Assembly (NCBI GenBank): GCA_025922945.1
Contig: JAICGW010000019.1
Span: 1 to 32,760, forward strand
DNA: 32,760 nucleotides
Reading direction: 5' to 3'
Source: Acidimicrobiia bacterium
Lineage (GTDB): Bacteria > Actinomycetota > Acidimicrobiia > Spongiisociales > ZC4RG35
The translations under genes and the position numbers were made by a program. Below are positions 8,365 to 18,854 of the stretch, piece by piece (position 1 is the stretch's first letter; every line of letters starts with the position of its first letter). Below the pieces are notes generated by a model that did not search any database, was not told where the DNA came from, and worked only from the letters and a program-made list of their open reading frames with translations.

Positions 8365-9355
8365 GGACATGGAAAAACTGGTCGCCGGTCTTGGCGACCA
8401 GTTGCGATGGTCGGCCGAAACGAAAATTCCCGAAATCGCTCCCAGCTCCCTGCACCTCGTCGTGGGAATGGGCGGATCTGGGATCTCGGGGGATATCGCG
8501 GCTGCCCTCGCCACCAGCCTGGTGGCGGTGCACAAGGGTTATGGGCTTCCCCCGTGGGTGCGGGTCAACCCGCCTGCCGTCATCGCCATCTCCTATTCCG
8601 GCAACACGGAAGAAACTCTGTCCGCTGTCGAAGAGGCCGGGAACAGCGGGCTTCCGGTTTACACCATCACCGGCGGCGGCCGTCTGGCCGAGATGGCCGC
8701 GGCCCACGGTTGGCCGTTGGTTCTCGTTCCGGGAGGTCTGCAGCCGCGGGCTGCCCTCGGCTATATGTTGGGATCCCTGCTTCGCATCCTCGAGGCGGCG
8801 GGAGCGATGTCCCTGGCGCCCTCGGATCTGAGCAGAGCCGCCGACCTGGTCGACGCCTTGGCGGCGTCGGGAGGAATGGGTTGGGCCCTGGCGGCAGACC
8901 TGGCGGCGGGATTGAAGGGAAGGGCGGTGATCGTCTACGGGGCGAGCGGACTCACCGCTCCGGCTGCTCTCCGCTGGAAGACCCAGATCAACGAGAACGC
9001 CAAATGGCCGGCTTGGGTGGGCCTCTTTCCCGAAGTCGATCACAACGAGATCGTCTCCTGGACCTCGCTCTCGGAACTGTCGCAGGCCCACGTTGGGATC
9101 GTCGCTCTGCGGGACGAGTCGGAGCCTTCTGCCCTGGCGGCTCGTTTCGATCTCACTGCCCGGTTGACGTCACAGGATGTGCCCTGGGTAGGCGAAGTTT
9201 GGTCGCAAGGCGTCAGCGGGCTCGAGCGGATGATGAGCCTGTGTGCTATGGGAGACTTGGTCTCAATCGAAATCGCCCGGGCGGCCGGAGTGGACCCGGT
9301 GCCGGTGGAAACCATCGAAAAACTGAAGGGCCTCCTGGCCGAGGAGAGTGGATGA
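8354..9355 (+). CDS. SIS-domain sugar isomerase (bifunctional phosphoglucose/phosphomannose isomerase family)
   Basis: The 333-aa protein carries two SIS folds. The first has GMGGSGISGD (about residue 38) and SYSGNTEETLS (about 77), the phosphate-binding Ser/Thr loop. The second has NENAKWPAWVGLFPEVDHNE (about 212-231), containing the Glu and His used for ring opening and isomerisation in the PGI/PMI family. It would link fructose-6-P to glucose-6-P or mannose-6-P, feeding manB just upstream. The mycobacterial equivalent position is Rv3256c, where activity is unproven; the HNE motif here favours an active isomerase. ATG 8354 overlaps the previous stop, and the last codons overlap the sahH start as ATGA. 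Confidence 0.85.
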   Translation: MAVEDMEKLVAGLGDQLRWSAETKIPEIAPSSLHLVVGMGGSGISGDIAAALATSLVAVHKGYGLPPWVRVNPPAVIAISYSGNTEETLSAVEEAGNSGLPVYTITGGGRLAEMAAAHGWPLVLVPGGLQPRAALGYMLGSLLRILEAAGAMSLAPSDLSRAADLVDALAASGGMGWALAADLAAGLKGRAVIVYGASGLTAPAALRWKTQINENAKWPAWVGLFPEVDHNEIVSWTSLSELSQAHVGIVALRDESEPSALAARFDLTARLTSQDVPWVGEVWSQGVSGLERMMSLCAMGDLVSIEIARAAGVDPVPVETIEKLKGLLAEESG

Positions 9356-10599
9356 AACACGACGTAGCCGATCTTGACCTGGCGCCCGAGGGCGCTCGCC
9401 GGATCGAGTGGGCCGGGCGCCGGATGCCGGTCCTCAAATCGATCGAGGAGCGCTTTGAGAAGGAAAAGCCGCTGGCGGGAAGGCATGTCGCGGCCTGCCT
9501 TCACGTCACCGCCGAGACGGCCAATCTCATGACCACTCTGCGGACAGGTGGTGCCGACGTGTCGTTATGCGCCTCCAACCCTCTCTCTACCCAGGACGAT
9601 GTCGCCGCAGCATTGGTCGCAGATGGGATCCCGGTCTTTGCCGTGAGGGGAGAAGACGACGACCGCTACTACAGCCACCTCAACGCCGTGCTGGACCTGA
9701 AGCCGGACATCACGATGGACGACGGCGCCGACCTCGCCACTTTGCTCCACACCCAACGCACTGATCTTGAGCCAATTGGCTCGACGGAGGAAACCACTAC
9801 GGGCGTCATCCGCCTCAAGGCAATGGCCGCAGAAGGGACGCTGCGGCTCCCGGTGGTAGCGGTCAACGACTCGGCCACCAAGCACCTGTTCGACAATCGC
9901 TACGGGACCGGTCAGTCCGCGATGGACGGCATCATCCGAGCCACCAACATGCTTATGGCCGGTTCGACCGTCGGGGTCATCGGTTACGGCAATTGCGGGA
10001 AGGGCGTGGCCACGAGAGCCGCAGGAATGGGGGCAAAAGTGGCGGTGGTGGAGGTGGATCCGGTCCGGGCGCTCACGGCGGCGATGGACGGTCATCAGGT
10101 GGTGACCGCAGACGATGCCGCCCGCCTCAGCGACGTGCTGATCACGGTCACCGGAAACAAGCACGTCCTTCGCAAGCAGCACTTCGACCTCATGAAAGAC
10201 GGTGCCATCGTCGCCAACGCCGGTCATTTCGATGTTGAGATCGACCTCGAGGTCCTGGGCGAAATGGCCCGCGATCGGCGCCCCGTGCGACGCAATCTGG
10301 AGGAATACGAAATGGCCGACGGACGCCGCATCCTGGTGGTGGCTGAAGGACGTCTCGTCAACCTCGGAGCCGCTGAGGGCCATCCCGCCGACGTCATGGA
10401 TATGTCTTTCTCGAACCAAGCCCTCGCGGCCGAATGGCTGGCCGAGCGGGCCGGAACTCTCGAGCCCGGGATTTACACCCTGCCCACCGAAGTCGACTGG
10501 GAGGTAGCCAGGCTCAAGCTGGCCGCCTTGGGGGCGGGATTGGAGGAGTTGACCGACGAACAACGCGACTATCTGGCAGGCTGGCGCGAAGGCACCTAA
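9352..10599 (+). CDS. sahH: S-adenosylhomocysteine hydrolase, short (archaeal/Thermotoga-like) form
   Basis: The enzyme hydrolyses S-adenosylhomocysteine to homocysteine and adenosine using bound NAD, recycling the product of SAM-dependent methyltransferases. Visible are HVTAETANLM (about residue 51), SNPLSTQDDVAAAL (about 74), VNDSATKHLFDNRYGTG (about 170) and the Rossmann loop GVIGYGNCGKGVA (about 208). At 415 residues it is much shorter than the roughly 490-aa mycobacterial type. It ends in DYLAGWREGT instead of the conserved K..YRY tail that completes the neighbour subunit's NAD site. That places it with compact archaeal and Thermotoga enzymes. The start ATG 9352 forms ATGA with the previous stop; longer upstream extensions in this frame are only open sequence under the SIS gene. 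Confidence 0.93.
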   Translation: MKHDVADLDLAPEGARRIEWAGRRMPVLKSIEERFEKEKPLAGRHVAACLHVTAETANLMTTLRTGGADVSLCASNPLSTQDDVAAALVADGIPVFAVRGEDDDRYYSHLNAVLDLKPDITMDDGADLATLLHTQRTDLEPIGSTEETTTGVIRLKAMAAEGTLRLPVVAVNDSATKHLFDNRYGTGQSAMDGIIRATNMLMAGSTVGVIGYGNCGKGVATRAAGMGAKVAVVEVDPVRALTAAMDGHQVVTADDAARLSDVLITVTGNKHVLRKQHFDLMKDGAIVANAGHFDVEIDLEVLGEMARDRRPVRRNLEEYEMADGRRILVVAEGRLVNLGAAEGHPADVMDMSFSNQALAAEWLAERAGTLEPGIYTLPTEVDWEVARLKLAALGAGLEELTDEQRDYLAGWREGT

Positions 10600-10616
10600 C
10601 TGAGATTCGGCCTCGG

Positions 10617-11222
10617 GTGGTGCTCGGCCGTGGTTTTGTCCCAAGGCTTTGTCACTGTGATGCGGTGCTCTGTTTGACTTGCGGGAAGCTTGGGCCCGAC
10701 ATCTGCGATTTCTGCCGGGCCAACTTCAATGCCGCTTCTGATCGGCTACTCGACGACGGGCTCCTCGTTCGGTCGGCCTTTCGTCACGAAGGACCGGCCC
10801 GGGATTTGATTCATCAATACAAGTATCGGGGTAGCGATCGCGCCGGATGGATGCTGGCCCGAGCTCTCATTCCGTTGCTCCCCGAAGGACATGAATTGGT
10901 CGCCGTTCCCAGGGCCTCGTGGCGACACCTGCGCTATGGAATCGACCCCGCACCCGACCTGGCTCGCCGTCTGGGGATCCTGACGGGTCGTACGGTCGTG
11001 CTCGCTCTGGCGGCTCCGCTTATGGCCCACCGACAGGCGGGAAGAAAGCGTTCGGCTCGCCAGCCCGCGGTGCTGAGGGTGACCTCGCGGCCTCGGTCAT
11101 CGGTGGTTCTAGTCGACGATGTCCTCACCACCGGAAGCACTCTCAGCGGGGCCCGATCGGCCCTGCAATCGTTCGGTATAAGGGTCGAGAGCGCCATTAC
11201 CGCCACGGCCCGTGGTGACTAG
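10617..11222 (+). CDS. ComF family phosphoribosyltransferase-like protein
   Basis: About 201 residues. The N-terminal zinc-type part has four closely spaced cysteines (LCHCDAVLCLTCG) followed by DICDFC. The C-terminal phosphoribosyltransferase fold ends in the PRPP-binding loop VVLVDDVLTTGSTL. ComF/GntX proteins take part in DNA uptake in competent bacteria, and in actinobacteria (Rv3242c) the gene lies just before hpf and secA, as here. The start is uncertain: GTG 10617 or GTG 10620 both precede the cysteine cluster, and the frame stays open far upstream under sahH without conservation. Only 17 nt separate it from sahH, so co-transcription is likely. Confidence 0.8.
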   Translation: MVLGRGFVPRLCHCDAVLCLTCGKLGPDICDFCRANFNAASDRLLDDGLLVRSAFRHEGPARDLIHQYKYRGSDRAGWMLARALIPLLPEGHELVAVPRASWRHLRYGIDPAPDLARRLGILTGRTVVLALAAPLMAHRQAGRKRSARQPAVLRVTSRPRSSVVLVDDVLTTGSTLSGARSALQSFGIRVESAITATARGD

Positions 11223-11257
11223 CCTTTTTTTGGAGCCCGGTTTCGGAGAGGGGAGAC

Positions 11258-11794
11258 ATGGAAGTCCGAATCCACACCAGAGGCACCACGATCGAGGACC
11301 GCGTGCGGGCTCTGGCGACCGAAAAGCTCGCCCACGCCGCCAAAGTTTTCGAGGGCCAGGTCGGAGATCTGGACGTGGAGTTTTCCGAGGCGCACAACCC
11401 GCGTCTGGCTGCCGAAAAGTACCGAATGGAGGTCACCACCAAGGCGGCCGGACGCTCCATCCGGGTGGTGAGCTCGGCGCCTTCACCGGAGGCAGCCGTT
11501 GACCTGGGAGTTGACCGGTTCAACCTCCAACTCAAGCGCCTCAAGGAAAAATTGATCGGAAAACACCGGAAACCAGCCCCCAAGGAGCCTTCCGAGCCGT
11601 CCGAAATTGAAAGCCCGAACGAGATTGTTCGTATCAAGCAATTCGTTATGAAGCCGATGACCGTAGAGGAAGCTGTCTTGCAGATGGAGTTACTCGGTCA
11701 TGACTTCTTTTTCTTTCACAACGATGAATCGCAGCGCCAGAGCGTCCTTTACCGTCGCCGCGACGGTCAGCTGGGGTTGATCGAGCCGGCGTGA
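11258..11794 (+). CDS. hpf: Long-form ribosome hibernation promoting factor
   Basis: The 178-aa protein has the N-terminal S30AE/YfiA domain (MEVRIHTRGTTIEDRVRALA through about residue 95), a charged linker rich in Pro, Glu and Lys, and the C-terminal dimerisation domain VRIKQFVMKPMTVEEAVLQM continuing to LYRRRDGQLGLIEP. Long HPF dimerises 70S ribosomes to 100S in stationary phase. A good ribosome-binding site, GAGGGGAGAC, lies directly before ATG 11258. The stop overlaps the GTG of the response regulator gene, so both are co-translated, and secA follows, as in other actinobacteria. Confidence 0.93.
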   Translation: MEVRIHTRGTTIEDRVRALATEKLAHAAKVFEGQVGDLDVEFSEAHNPRLAAEKYRMEVTTKAAGRSIRVVSSAPSPEAAVDLGVDRFNLQLKRLKEKLIGKHRKPAPKEPSEPSEIESPNEIVRIKQFVMKPMTVEEAVLQMELLGHDFFFFHNDESQRQSVLYRRRDGQLGLIEPA

Positions 11795-12447
11795 AAACTC
11801 CAACCGTTCTCGTTGTCGACGACGCCCCCATATTCCAGGCGGGGCTGGCTGCCGCCATCAAGGGAGAGGGGTTTGACGTGGTCGGCATCGCCTCGGATGC
11901 GCTGACCGCCATTTCCGAGGCTCGCCGCCAGCGGCCCACCCTTGTAATTCTGGATGTGTTGATGCCAGGGATCTCGGGCCTCGATGTGGTGGACAAGATC
12001 ACCGACGCTTCTCCCGAGACGAAGGTTGTGCTGTTGACCTCGAGCGATTCCGAAGAGGACCTCCTGACCGCGATCAAGGCCGGCGCCTCCGGCTACATCG
12101 TGAAGGACACCCCCTTTCCCAAACTCGTATCCGCCATGCTCGATGTCGTCAACGGGGGAGCGGTGGTCTCTCCGGCCCTGGCCACCCGCCTCTTCGATGT
12201 CGTCGCCCATTTGCTGAGAAATCGCGATCTCAACGCGACTCGCCGGCCATCCTTGACGGGCCGCGAGGTAGAGATCCTGCAGTGGATCGCCGACGGGCGC
12301 ACCTCCCGGGAGATCGGCGAACAGCTCTACATCTCGGAGAACACGGTCAAAAACCACGTCCGGAACATCCTCGACAAGCTGGGCATGCAATCCCGCCATG
12401 AAGCGGTCCGTTATGCCGAGCACGCCGGCCTTCTAAACAGGAGATAA
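11791..12447 (+). CDS. NarL/FixJ-type response regulator
   Basis: A 218-aa two-domain regulator. The receiver domain starts TPTVLVVDDAPIFQAGL (acidic pair VDD) and has the phospho-acceptor in LVILDVLMPGISG (D at about residue 53), the Thr/Ser switch LLTSSDS and the Lys in YIVKDTPF. The LuxR-type DNA-binding domain reads LTGREVEILQWIADGRTSRE (about 155) and then SENTVKNHVRNILDKLG. The GTG start overlaps the hpf stop (GTGA). No histidine kinase is nearby, so it is an orphan in this window. Its place between hpf and secA suggests a role in growth-state control, which is inference. Confidence 0.92.
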   Translation: MKTPTVLVVDDAPIFQAGLAAAIKGEGFDVVGIASDALTAISEARRQRPTLVILDVLMPGISGLDVVDKITDASPETKVVLLTSSDSEEDLLTAIKAGASGYIVKDTPFPKLVSAMLDVVNGGAVVSPALATRLFDVVAHLLRNRDLNATRRPSLTGREVEILQWIADGRTSREIGEQLYISENTVKNHVRNILDKLGMQSRHEAVRYAEHAGLLNRR

Positions 12448-12486
12448 CAGATCGCCGGGCCGGCGCCCGCTGTCGGATTTCGGATC

Positions 12487-12503
12487 GCTCGGCTTTGCCG
12501 AGC
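12487..12503. terminator. GC-rich hairpin downstream of the response regulator
   Basis: A perfect 7-bp stem GCTCGGC / GCCGAGC with loop TTT, 40 nt after the response-regulator stop. No U-run follows, so it may be a factor-dependent terminator, an mRNA stabiliser or a chance hairpin. Confidence 0.35.
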
Positions 12504-12523
12504 TGTCAGACCCGATACTCAGA

Positions 12524-12550
12524 TCTGACATCTGATGTCTGACATCTGAT
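12524..12550. repeat. Tandem 14-bp repeat in the secA upstream region
   Basis: TCTGACATCTGAT occurs at 12524-12536 and again at 12538-12550, a period of 14 bp. The middle reads GACATC-T-GATGTC, a nearly perfect palindrome. It lies just upstream of the secA -10-like element TAGCAT (12557-12562), and therefore in a position suited to a repressor or activator. Confidence 0.5.
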
Positions 12551-12571
12551 CTCCGATAGCATTTCGAGTCG

Positions 12572-15166
<2,595 letters not shown>

Positions 15167-15195
15167 TCCTTTGCGGCGGAACCCGCTACCTGGAT

Positions 15196-15223
15196 CTGAC
15201 TAGTCATACGAAGGACTAGTTAG
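15196..15223. terminator. Stem-loop downstream of secA
   Basis: CTGACTAGTC (15196-15205) pairs with GACTAGTTAG (15214-15223) with one G-T wobble, loop of 8 nt. It lies 29 nt past the secA stop and ahead of the SLH/collagen-like gene. It could be a terminator, although no U-run follows, or an operator for the next gene, since each arm contains the palindrome ACTAGT. Confidence 0.4.
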
Positions 15224-15266
15224 ATGATTCTCTATCGCCGGGCGACGGACGCCGATTCACGGCGGC

Positions 15267-15932
15267 ATGAAGCCCCGACATCTCAAAAAGCGGAACCGTT
15301 CCCAAATCAAACTTGTCTCAGCTATTGCAGTCGTGCTGGTCTTGGTTCCACTGGCGGGGCAGGCGGCCTCTCGTTTTCTCGACGTTGCTTCCGACAATCC
15401 CCTCGCCGCGGATATCGAATGGCTCGAGGCCTGGGGAATCACTAAGGGCTGTAGCCCGACCGAATTTTGCCCCAACGATCCCGTTACCCGGGAACAGATG
15501 GCGGCCTTTCTGCACCGCTTCGCCCTCTCGGGTGCCGGGGGTGCCGGTTCTACCGGAGCCCAGGGACCGGTCGGTCCTGGCGGTCCGGCCGGACCAGCGG
15601 GACCGGCTGGAGCTGTGGGACCCCAAGGTGAGGTGGGACCGGTCGGTCCACAAGGCCCGCAAGGTGAAGTAGGCCCCTCGGGCCCTGCTGGTTCGAGCAC
15701 CTTCTACGTCTCATCGGCTTCCGCGGTGATTGGTAGCGGGGCCTCCACCACTCAGGTCACCGCCCTCTGCAATGACGGAGATGTCGTGGTTAGTGGTGGC
15801 TTCGCGGGAGCCGTCGGGGCGGCCGACTCGATATCTGCCAGCGAACCGCTCGCTGGCTCATGGCGAATTACCTTGGTCAACAGCGGCCCCGGCCTGACTC
15901 TTACCGCCTACGCGGTCTGCCTCGACGTCTAA
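15267..15932 (+). CDS. Secreted protein with one SLH-like domain and a collagen-like Gly-X-Y tract
   Basis: The 221-aa protein has a basic N-terminus and a hydrophobic signal segment (about 16-33), ending near GQAAS. One S-layer-homology-like domain follows (about 36-86: [20 protein letters not shown], then [20 protein letters not shown]). Next comes a run of about sixteen Gly-X-Y triplets (about 94-142) rich in Pro, Ala, Gln and Val with two GEV units. A C-terminal beta-type domain with two cysteines ends the protein. The SLH module should hold it to the wall; the collagen-like tract probably forms a trimeric stalk presenting the C-terminal head. Function is unknown. It interrupts an otherwise housekeeping region between secA and prfB and may be a lineage-specific insertion. 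Confidence 0.75.
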   Translation: MKPRHLKKRNRSQIKLVSAIAVVLVLVPLAGQAASRFLDVASDNPLAADIEWLEAWGITKGCSPTEFCPNDPVTREQMAAFLHRFALSGAGGAGSTGAQGPVGPGGPAGPAGPAGAVGPQGEVGPVGPQGPQGEVGPSGPAGSSTFYVSSASAVIGSGASTTQVTALCNDGDVVVSGGFAGAVGAADSISASEPLAGSWRITLVNSGPGLTLTAYAVCLDV

Positions 15933-15970
15933 CCAACGGCCTCGAATCCCTGGTCCAGCTGCGGTCTAAG

Positions 15971-15986
15971 TACAATTAGTAGATCA
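15971..15986 (+). promoter_or_regulatory. Leaderless-type -10 box for prfB
   Basis: TACAAT (15971-15976) lies 9 nt before ATG 15986, with no Shine-Dalgarno sequence in between. A recognisable -35 was not found. Confidence 0.45.
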
Positions 15987-17111
15987 TGACCACCGAGCTT
16001 GCCGACCCGCGCCTCGTCATCGCCGACATGCGCGATCGGTTGACCGAGGCAAGGAGGTTCCTTTGACCTCGAAGGTAAGTCTTCCGAGTTAGAGAGCCTC
16101 AAAGAGCAGGCGGCCGATCCCAACCTCTGGTCGGACCCCGATGTCGGACGGAAGGTAACTCAGCGTGTGGCGCAGCTCGAGCGGACTGTTGATTCAGTGG
16201 TGCGGCTGGAGGGCCATCTCGACGATTCAGAAGTGCTCCTCGATCTCGCCGAGGAGGCCGACGACGATGCCGCTCGCCGCGAAGTCGCATCAGATTTGAC
16301 TCGAATCGAGTCAGAACTTGCCACCCTCGAGCGCGAGGCCCTCTTCTTCGACGAGTACGACGCCCATGACGCAATTCTTGCGGTCCACGCCGGAGCCGGT
16401 GGAGTGGAAGCTCAGGACTGGGCCGAGATGCTTGTTCGCATGTATCAGCGCTACCTGCAAGAAGCTGGATACACAGTGACTGTTGAGGAAGTGAGCGAGG
16501 GCGAGGAGGCGGGGGTGAAATCCGTGACGATGACCGTGAGGGGAGATCACGCCTACGGCAATCTCGAGTCAGAGCGCGGAGTGCATCGATTGGTCCGAAT
16601 CAGTCCTTTCGACTCCAACGCTCGTCGCCACACCTCCTTCGCCGGAGTGGATGTGGTTCCCGAGTTGGCCGACGACGAAAGCATGGAGATCAATCCCGAT
16701 GACCTCCGCATCGATACTTATCGCTCCCAGGGAGCGGGCGGACAGCACGTCAACAAGACCGATTCGGCGGTCCGCATCACTCATCTCCCAAGCGGGATCG
16801 TCGTGCAATGCCAGAACGAGCGGAGTCAACTGCAGAACCGAGCACGGGCCATGGCAATTCTCAAGGCCCGTCTCCATGAGATGGCCCGGCAAGAGCGAAT
16901 GGCTCAAGTAGACGAGATCCGCGGTGAACAGGGGGAAGCTGCTTGGGGCCGCCAGATTCGCAGCTATGTCATGCAGCCCTATCAGATGGTGAAAGACCTT
17001 CGCACCGATGTGGAAGTGGGAAACATCGCCGGGGTGCTCAATGGAGATCTCGAACCGTTCATCGACGGCTACCTCAGGTGGCGCCGTCTCCGTCACGAAA
17101 GTTCGGATTGA
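15986..17111 (+). CDS. prfB: Peptide chain release factor 2, made by +1 programmed frameshift
   Basis: RF2 ends translation at UGA and UAA. The gene is split in two frames: ATG 15986 opens 26 codons ending in CTT TGA; the reading shifts by +1 (skipping T16064) and continues from GAC 16065 to the stop at 17109-17111, giving about 374 aa. Upstream of the slip site is an internal Shine-Dalgarno AGGAGG (16053-16058). The RF2-specific codon-recognition motif SPF is in RISPFDSNARRH (about residue 206), and the catalytic GGQ is in GAGGQHVNKTDSAVRI (about 250). Without the shift only a 26-residue peptide forms, so production falls when RF2 is abundant. It precedes ftsE, as in other actinobacteria. 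Confidence 0.96.
16053..16067 (+). promoter_or_regulatory. prfB programmed +1 frameshift signal
   Basis: AGGAGG (16053-16058), then TTC and the slippery CTT TGA C (16061-16067). This is the classical RF2 autoregulatory arrangement: Shine-Dalgarno stimulator, CUU slip codon, in-frame UGA and a following C that weakens termination. Confidence 0.96.
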
Positions 17112-17184
17112 GGCGCCTTCTCAGTTAGCCTGCATGACCGTTCCGGGGCGCAAAATGTCCCTTAGTTCACGATGGGTCTGAGGC

Positions 17185-17919
17185 ATGATTCGACTGCGTG
17201 ACGTCACCAAGGTCTATGAAGGCGGCACTGTTGCCGTCCGTGACGTCAATCTCGACATCCAAAAGGGTGAGTTCGTTTTTCTGGTGGGCCCCTCCGGCTC
17301 CGGGAAGTCGACCCTGATCCGGCTTTTGCTTCGGCAAGACACCGTTACGCGAGGCGTTATCTGGGTCGCCGGCAAGGACATCACCCAACTCCCAGCCTGG
17401 AAGATCCCCTTCCTGAGGAGATCGGTAGGCACCGTGTTTCAAGACTTCAAGCTTTTGCCCAACAAGACGGTGGGCGAGAACGTCAGCTTTGCCCTCGAAG
17501 TCCTGGGCCGTCCCCGCTCAGTTGTTGGGCCGCAGGTGAAGCAGGTCCTCGAGCTGGTTGGCTTGAACGACAAAGGTGATCGCTATCCCCGCCAGCTCTC
17601 CGGTGGCGAACAGCAACGTGTTTCCATTGCTCGAGCCTTCGTCAACCGTCCGCCGATACTCCTCTGCGACGAGCCAACCGGCAATCTCGATCCCGCCACG
17701 TCGGTCGGCATCATGCGGCTCCTTGACCGCATCAACCGCTCTGGGGCCACTGTTGTGATGGCGACTCATGATCACGCCATCGTCGATGCCATGCAGAGGC
17801 GAGTTGTGCAGCTCGACAACAGCCGTGTGATCCGCGACGAAATGGCCGGCCGATACGAAACTGGGGAGATCCCCTATCAGAACGGCGGTCGACACAATGG
17901 TGATGGAGCTGAGGCGTGA
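17185..17919 (+). CDS. ftsE: Cell division ATP-binding protein FtsE
   Basis: The 244-aa ABC ATPase partners FtsX to control peptidoglycan hydrolysis at the division site. Walker A is GPSGSGKST (about residue 35), the Q-loop [16 protein letters not shown] (about 83), the signature LSGGEQQR (about 138), Walker [14 protein letters not shown] (about 157) and the switch His MATHDH. The FtsE-typical D-loop and Q-loop wording ([10 protein letters not shown]) separates it from other ABC transporters. The stop overlaps the ftsX GTG (GTGA). The C-terminal 20 residues are charged and variable. Confidence 0.95.
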   Translation: MIRLRDVTKVYEGGTVAVRDVNLDIQKGEFVFLVGPSGSGKSTLIRLLLRQDTVTRGVIWVAGKDITQLPAWKIPFLRRSVGTVFQDFKLLPNKTVGENVSFALEVLGRPRSVVGPQVKQVLELVGLNDKGDRYPRQLSGGEQQRVSIARAFVNRPPILLCDEPTGNLDPATSVGIMRLLDRINRSGATVVMATHDHAIVDAMQRRVVQLDNSRVIRDEMAGRYETGEIPYQNGGRHNGDGAEA

Positions 17920-18854
17920 ATCGACTCGGTTTCCTAGCCCGCGAGGCCCTCATCAATCTGCGGAGGAATCTGCTTGTGGTGCTGGGAGCGGTCCTGGCCG
18001 TCTTCATTTCACTTTCGCTCGCGTTCGGGGCGCTTGTGGTCAACGAGCTGCTTCGGATAAACACTCTGGCCTGGCAGGACGGGACCCACATCATCGCCTT
18101 CTTGTACGACGAAGGTCAGGACGGGGTAGCGGCTGGCGCCCACGCTGCCCTCCTCGATGAAGTGGGGGGATGGGAAGAAGTCGCCAACGTGCGCTACTTC
18201 GACAAGGCCGCCGCCTGGGCCGAATATCAAGAGATGTTCGCCGACCGCCCAGAACAGCTCAACATCGACCCAAGCGTCCTCCCCGCCTCGATCAGAATCG
18301 AGCTCACCGATATCGACCTCTATCAAGATGTGCAGTTCCGGTTGGCCAGCCAAAGCCAGCTAATCCGGCGGGTGGCCACTTTCGGCGAGCAGATCGAGCA
18401 GCTCTCCTCGCTGTCGACGGTGCTCAACCTGCTCGGACTGGGACTGGCTCTAGTGCTCGGGGCCTCGGCCGTGATTCTCATCGCCAATACCATCCGCATG
18501 GCGATCTACGCCCGCCGGGATGAGGTCTCGATCATGAAGCTGGTTGGAGCCTCGAATTGGTTTATTCGGGTTCCTTTCATTCTCGAAGGGATGATCGAAG
18601 GCCTCATCGGGGCCGGTCTGGCCGTCGCCACCGTCTGGGTGGCCTTCCGCAATTTGCGGACGATCGGCGATTCGATCGAGATCATCTCTTTTGGTATCCC
18701 CAATCGGTTCTTCGTCACCTGGGGAATCGTCATTCTTTTGTTCGGAGCAGCGGCAGGAGTGCTGGGCAGTGTGCTGGGTCTCAGCCGATACCTGCGAGAC
18801 GAAGATGGGGGTCGACCGGTAGTGGTCGACCGGCGGGTGCTCGAGCCGACGTGA
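17916..18854 (+). CDS. ftsX: Cell division protein FtsX
   Basis: The 312-aa membrane protein has an N-terminal basic segment ([17 protein letters not shown]), a first membrane helix (about 23-47), a large extracytoplasmic loop (about 48-170), and three further helices near 180-205, 225-250 and 270-295. This four-helix layout, with FGEQIEQLSSLSTVLNLLGL before helix 2 and YARRDEVSIMKLVGASNWFI after it, is diagnostic for FtsX. The outer loop is where FtsX contacts murein hydrolases or their activators; the M23 peptidase encoded immediately downstream is the obvious candidate partner. GTG start within the ftsE stop. Confidence 0.94.
   Translation: MNRLGFLAREALINLRRNLLVVLGAVLAVFISLSLAFGALVVNELLRINTLAWQDGTHIIAFLYDEGQDGVAAGAHAALLDEVGGWEEVANVRYFDKAAAWAEYQEMFADRPEQLNIDPSVLPASIRIELTDIDLYQDVQFRLASQSQLIRRVATFGEQIEQLSSLSTVLNLLGLGLALVLGASAVILIANTIRMAIYARRDEVSIMKLVGASNWFIRVPFILEGMIEGLIGAGLAVATVWVAFRNLRTIGDSIEIISFGIPNRFFVTWGIVILLFGAAAGVLGSVLGLSRYLRDEDGGRPVVVDRRVLEPT

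Noticed and set aside
8407-9351. Upstream extension of the sahH frame to a far earlier ATG
   Set aside because: The extra 315 residues are Arg/Gly/Pro-rich out-of-frame sequence under the SIS gene. The ATGA overlap at 9352 gives a normal SahH N-terminus.
9565-10644. Long open frame (359 aa) antisense to sahH
   Set aside because: It lies wholly over a clearly conserved gene, shows no family motif, and arises from the GC-rich third codon position of the real gene. The same applies to 8192-9091 (minus) over the SIS gene.
11223-11257. Terminator at the T-run after comF
   Set aside because: The run of seven T is not preceded by a convincing stem, and hpf follows within 36 nt.
15257-15700. Minus-strand frame with Gly/Pro repeats opposite the collagen-like gene
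   Set aside because: The complement of a Gly-X-Y codon tract is itself Gly/Pro-rich; no signal peptide or other domain supports it.
18557-18850. N-terminal extension of the M23 peptidase frame into ftsX
   Set aside because: A clear signal peptide begins at GTG 18851, and the upstream part reads as an out-of-frame shadow of ftsX.
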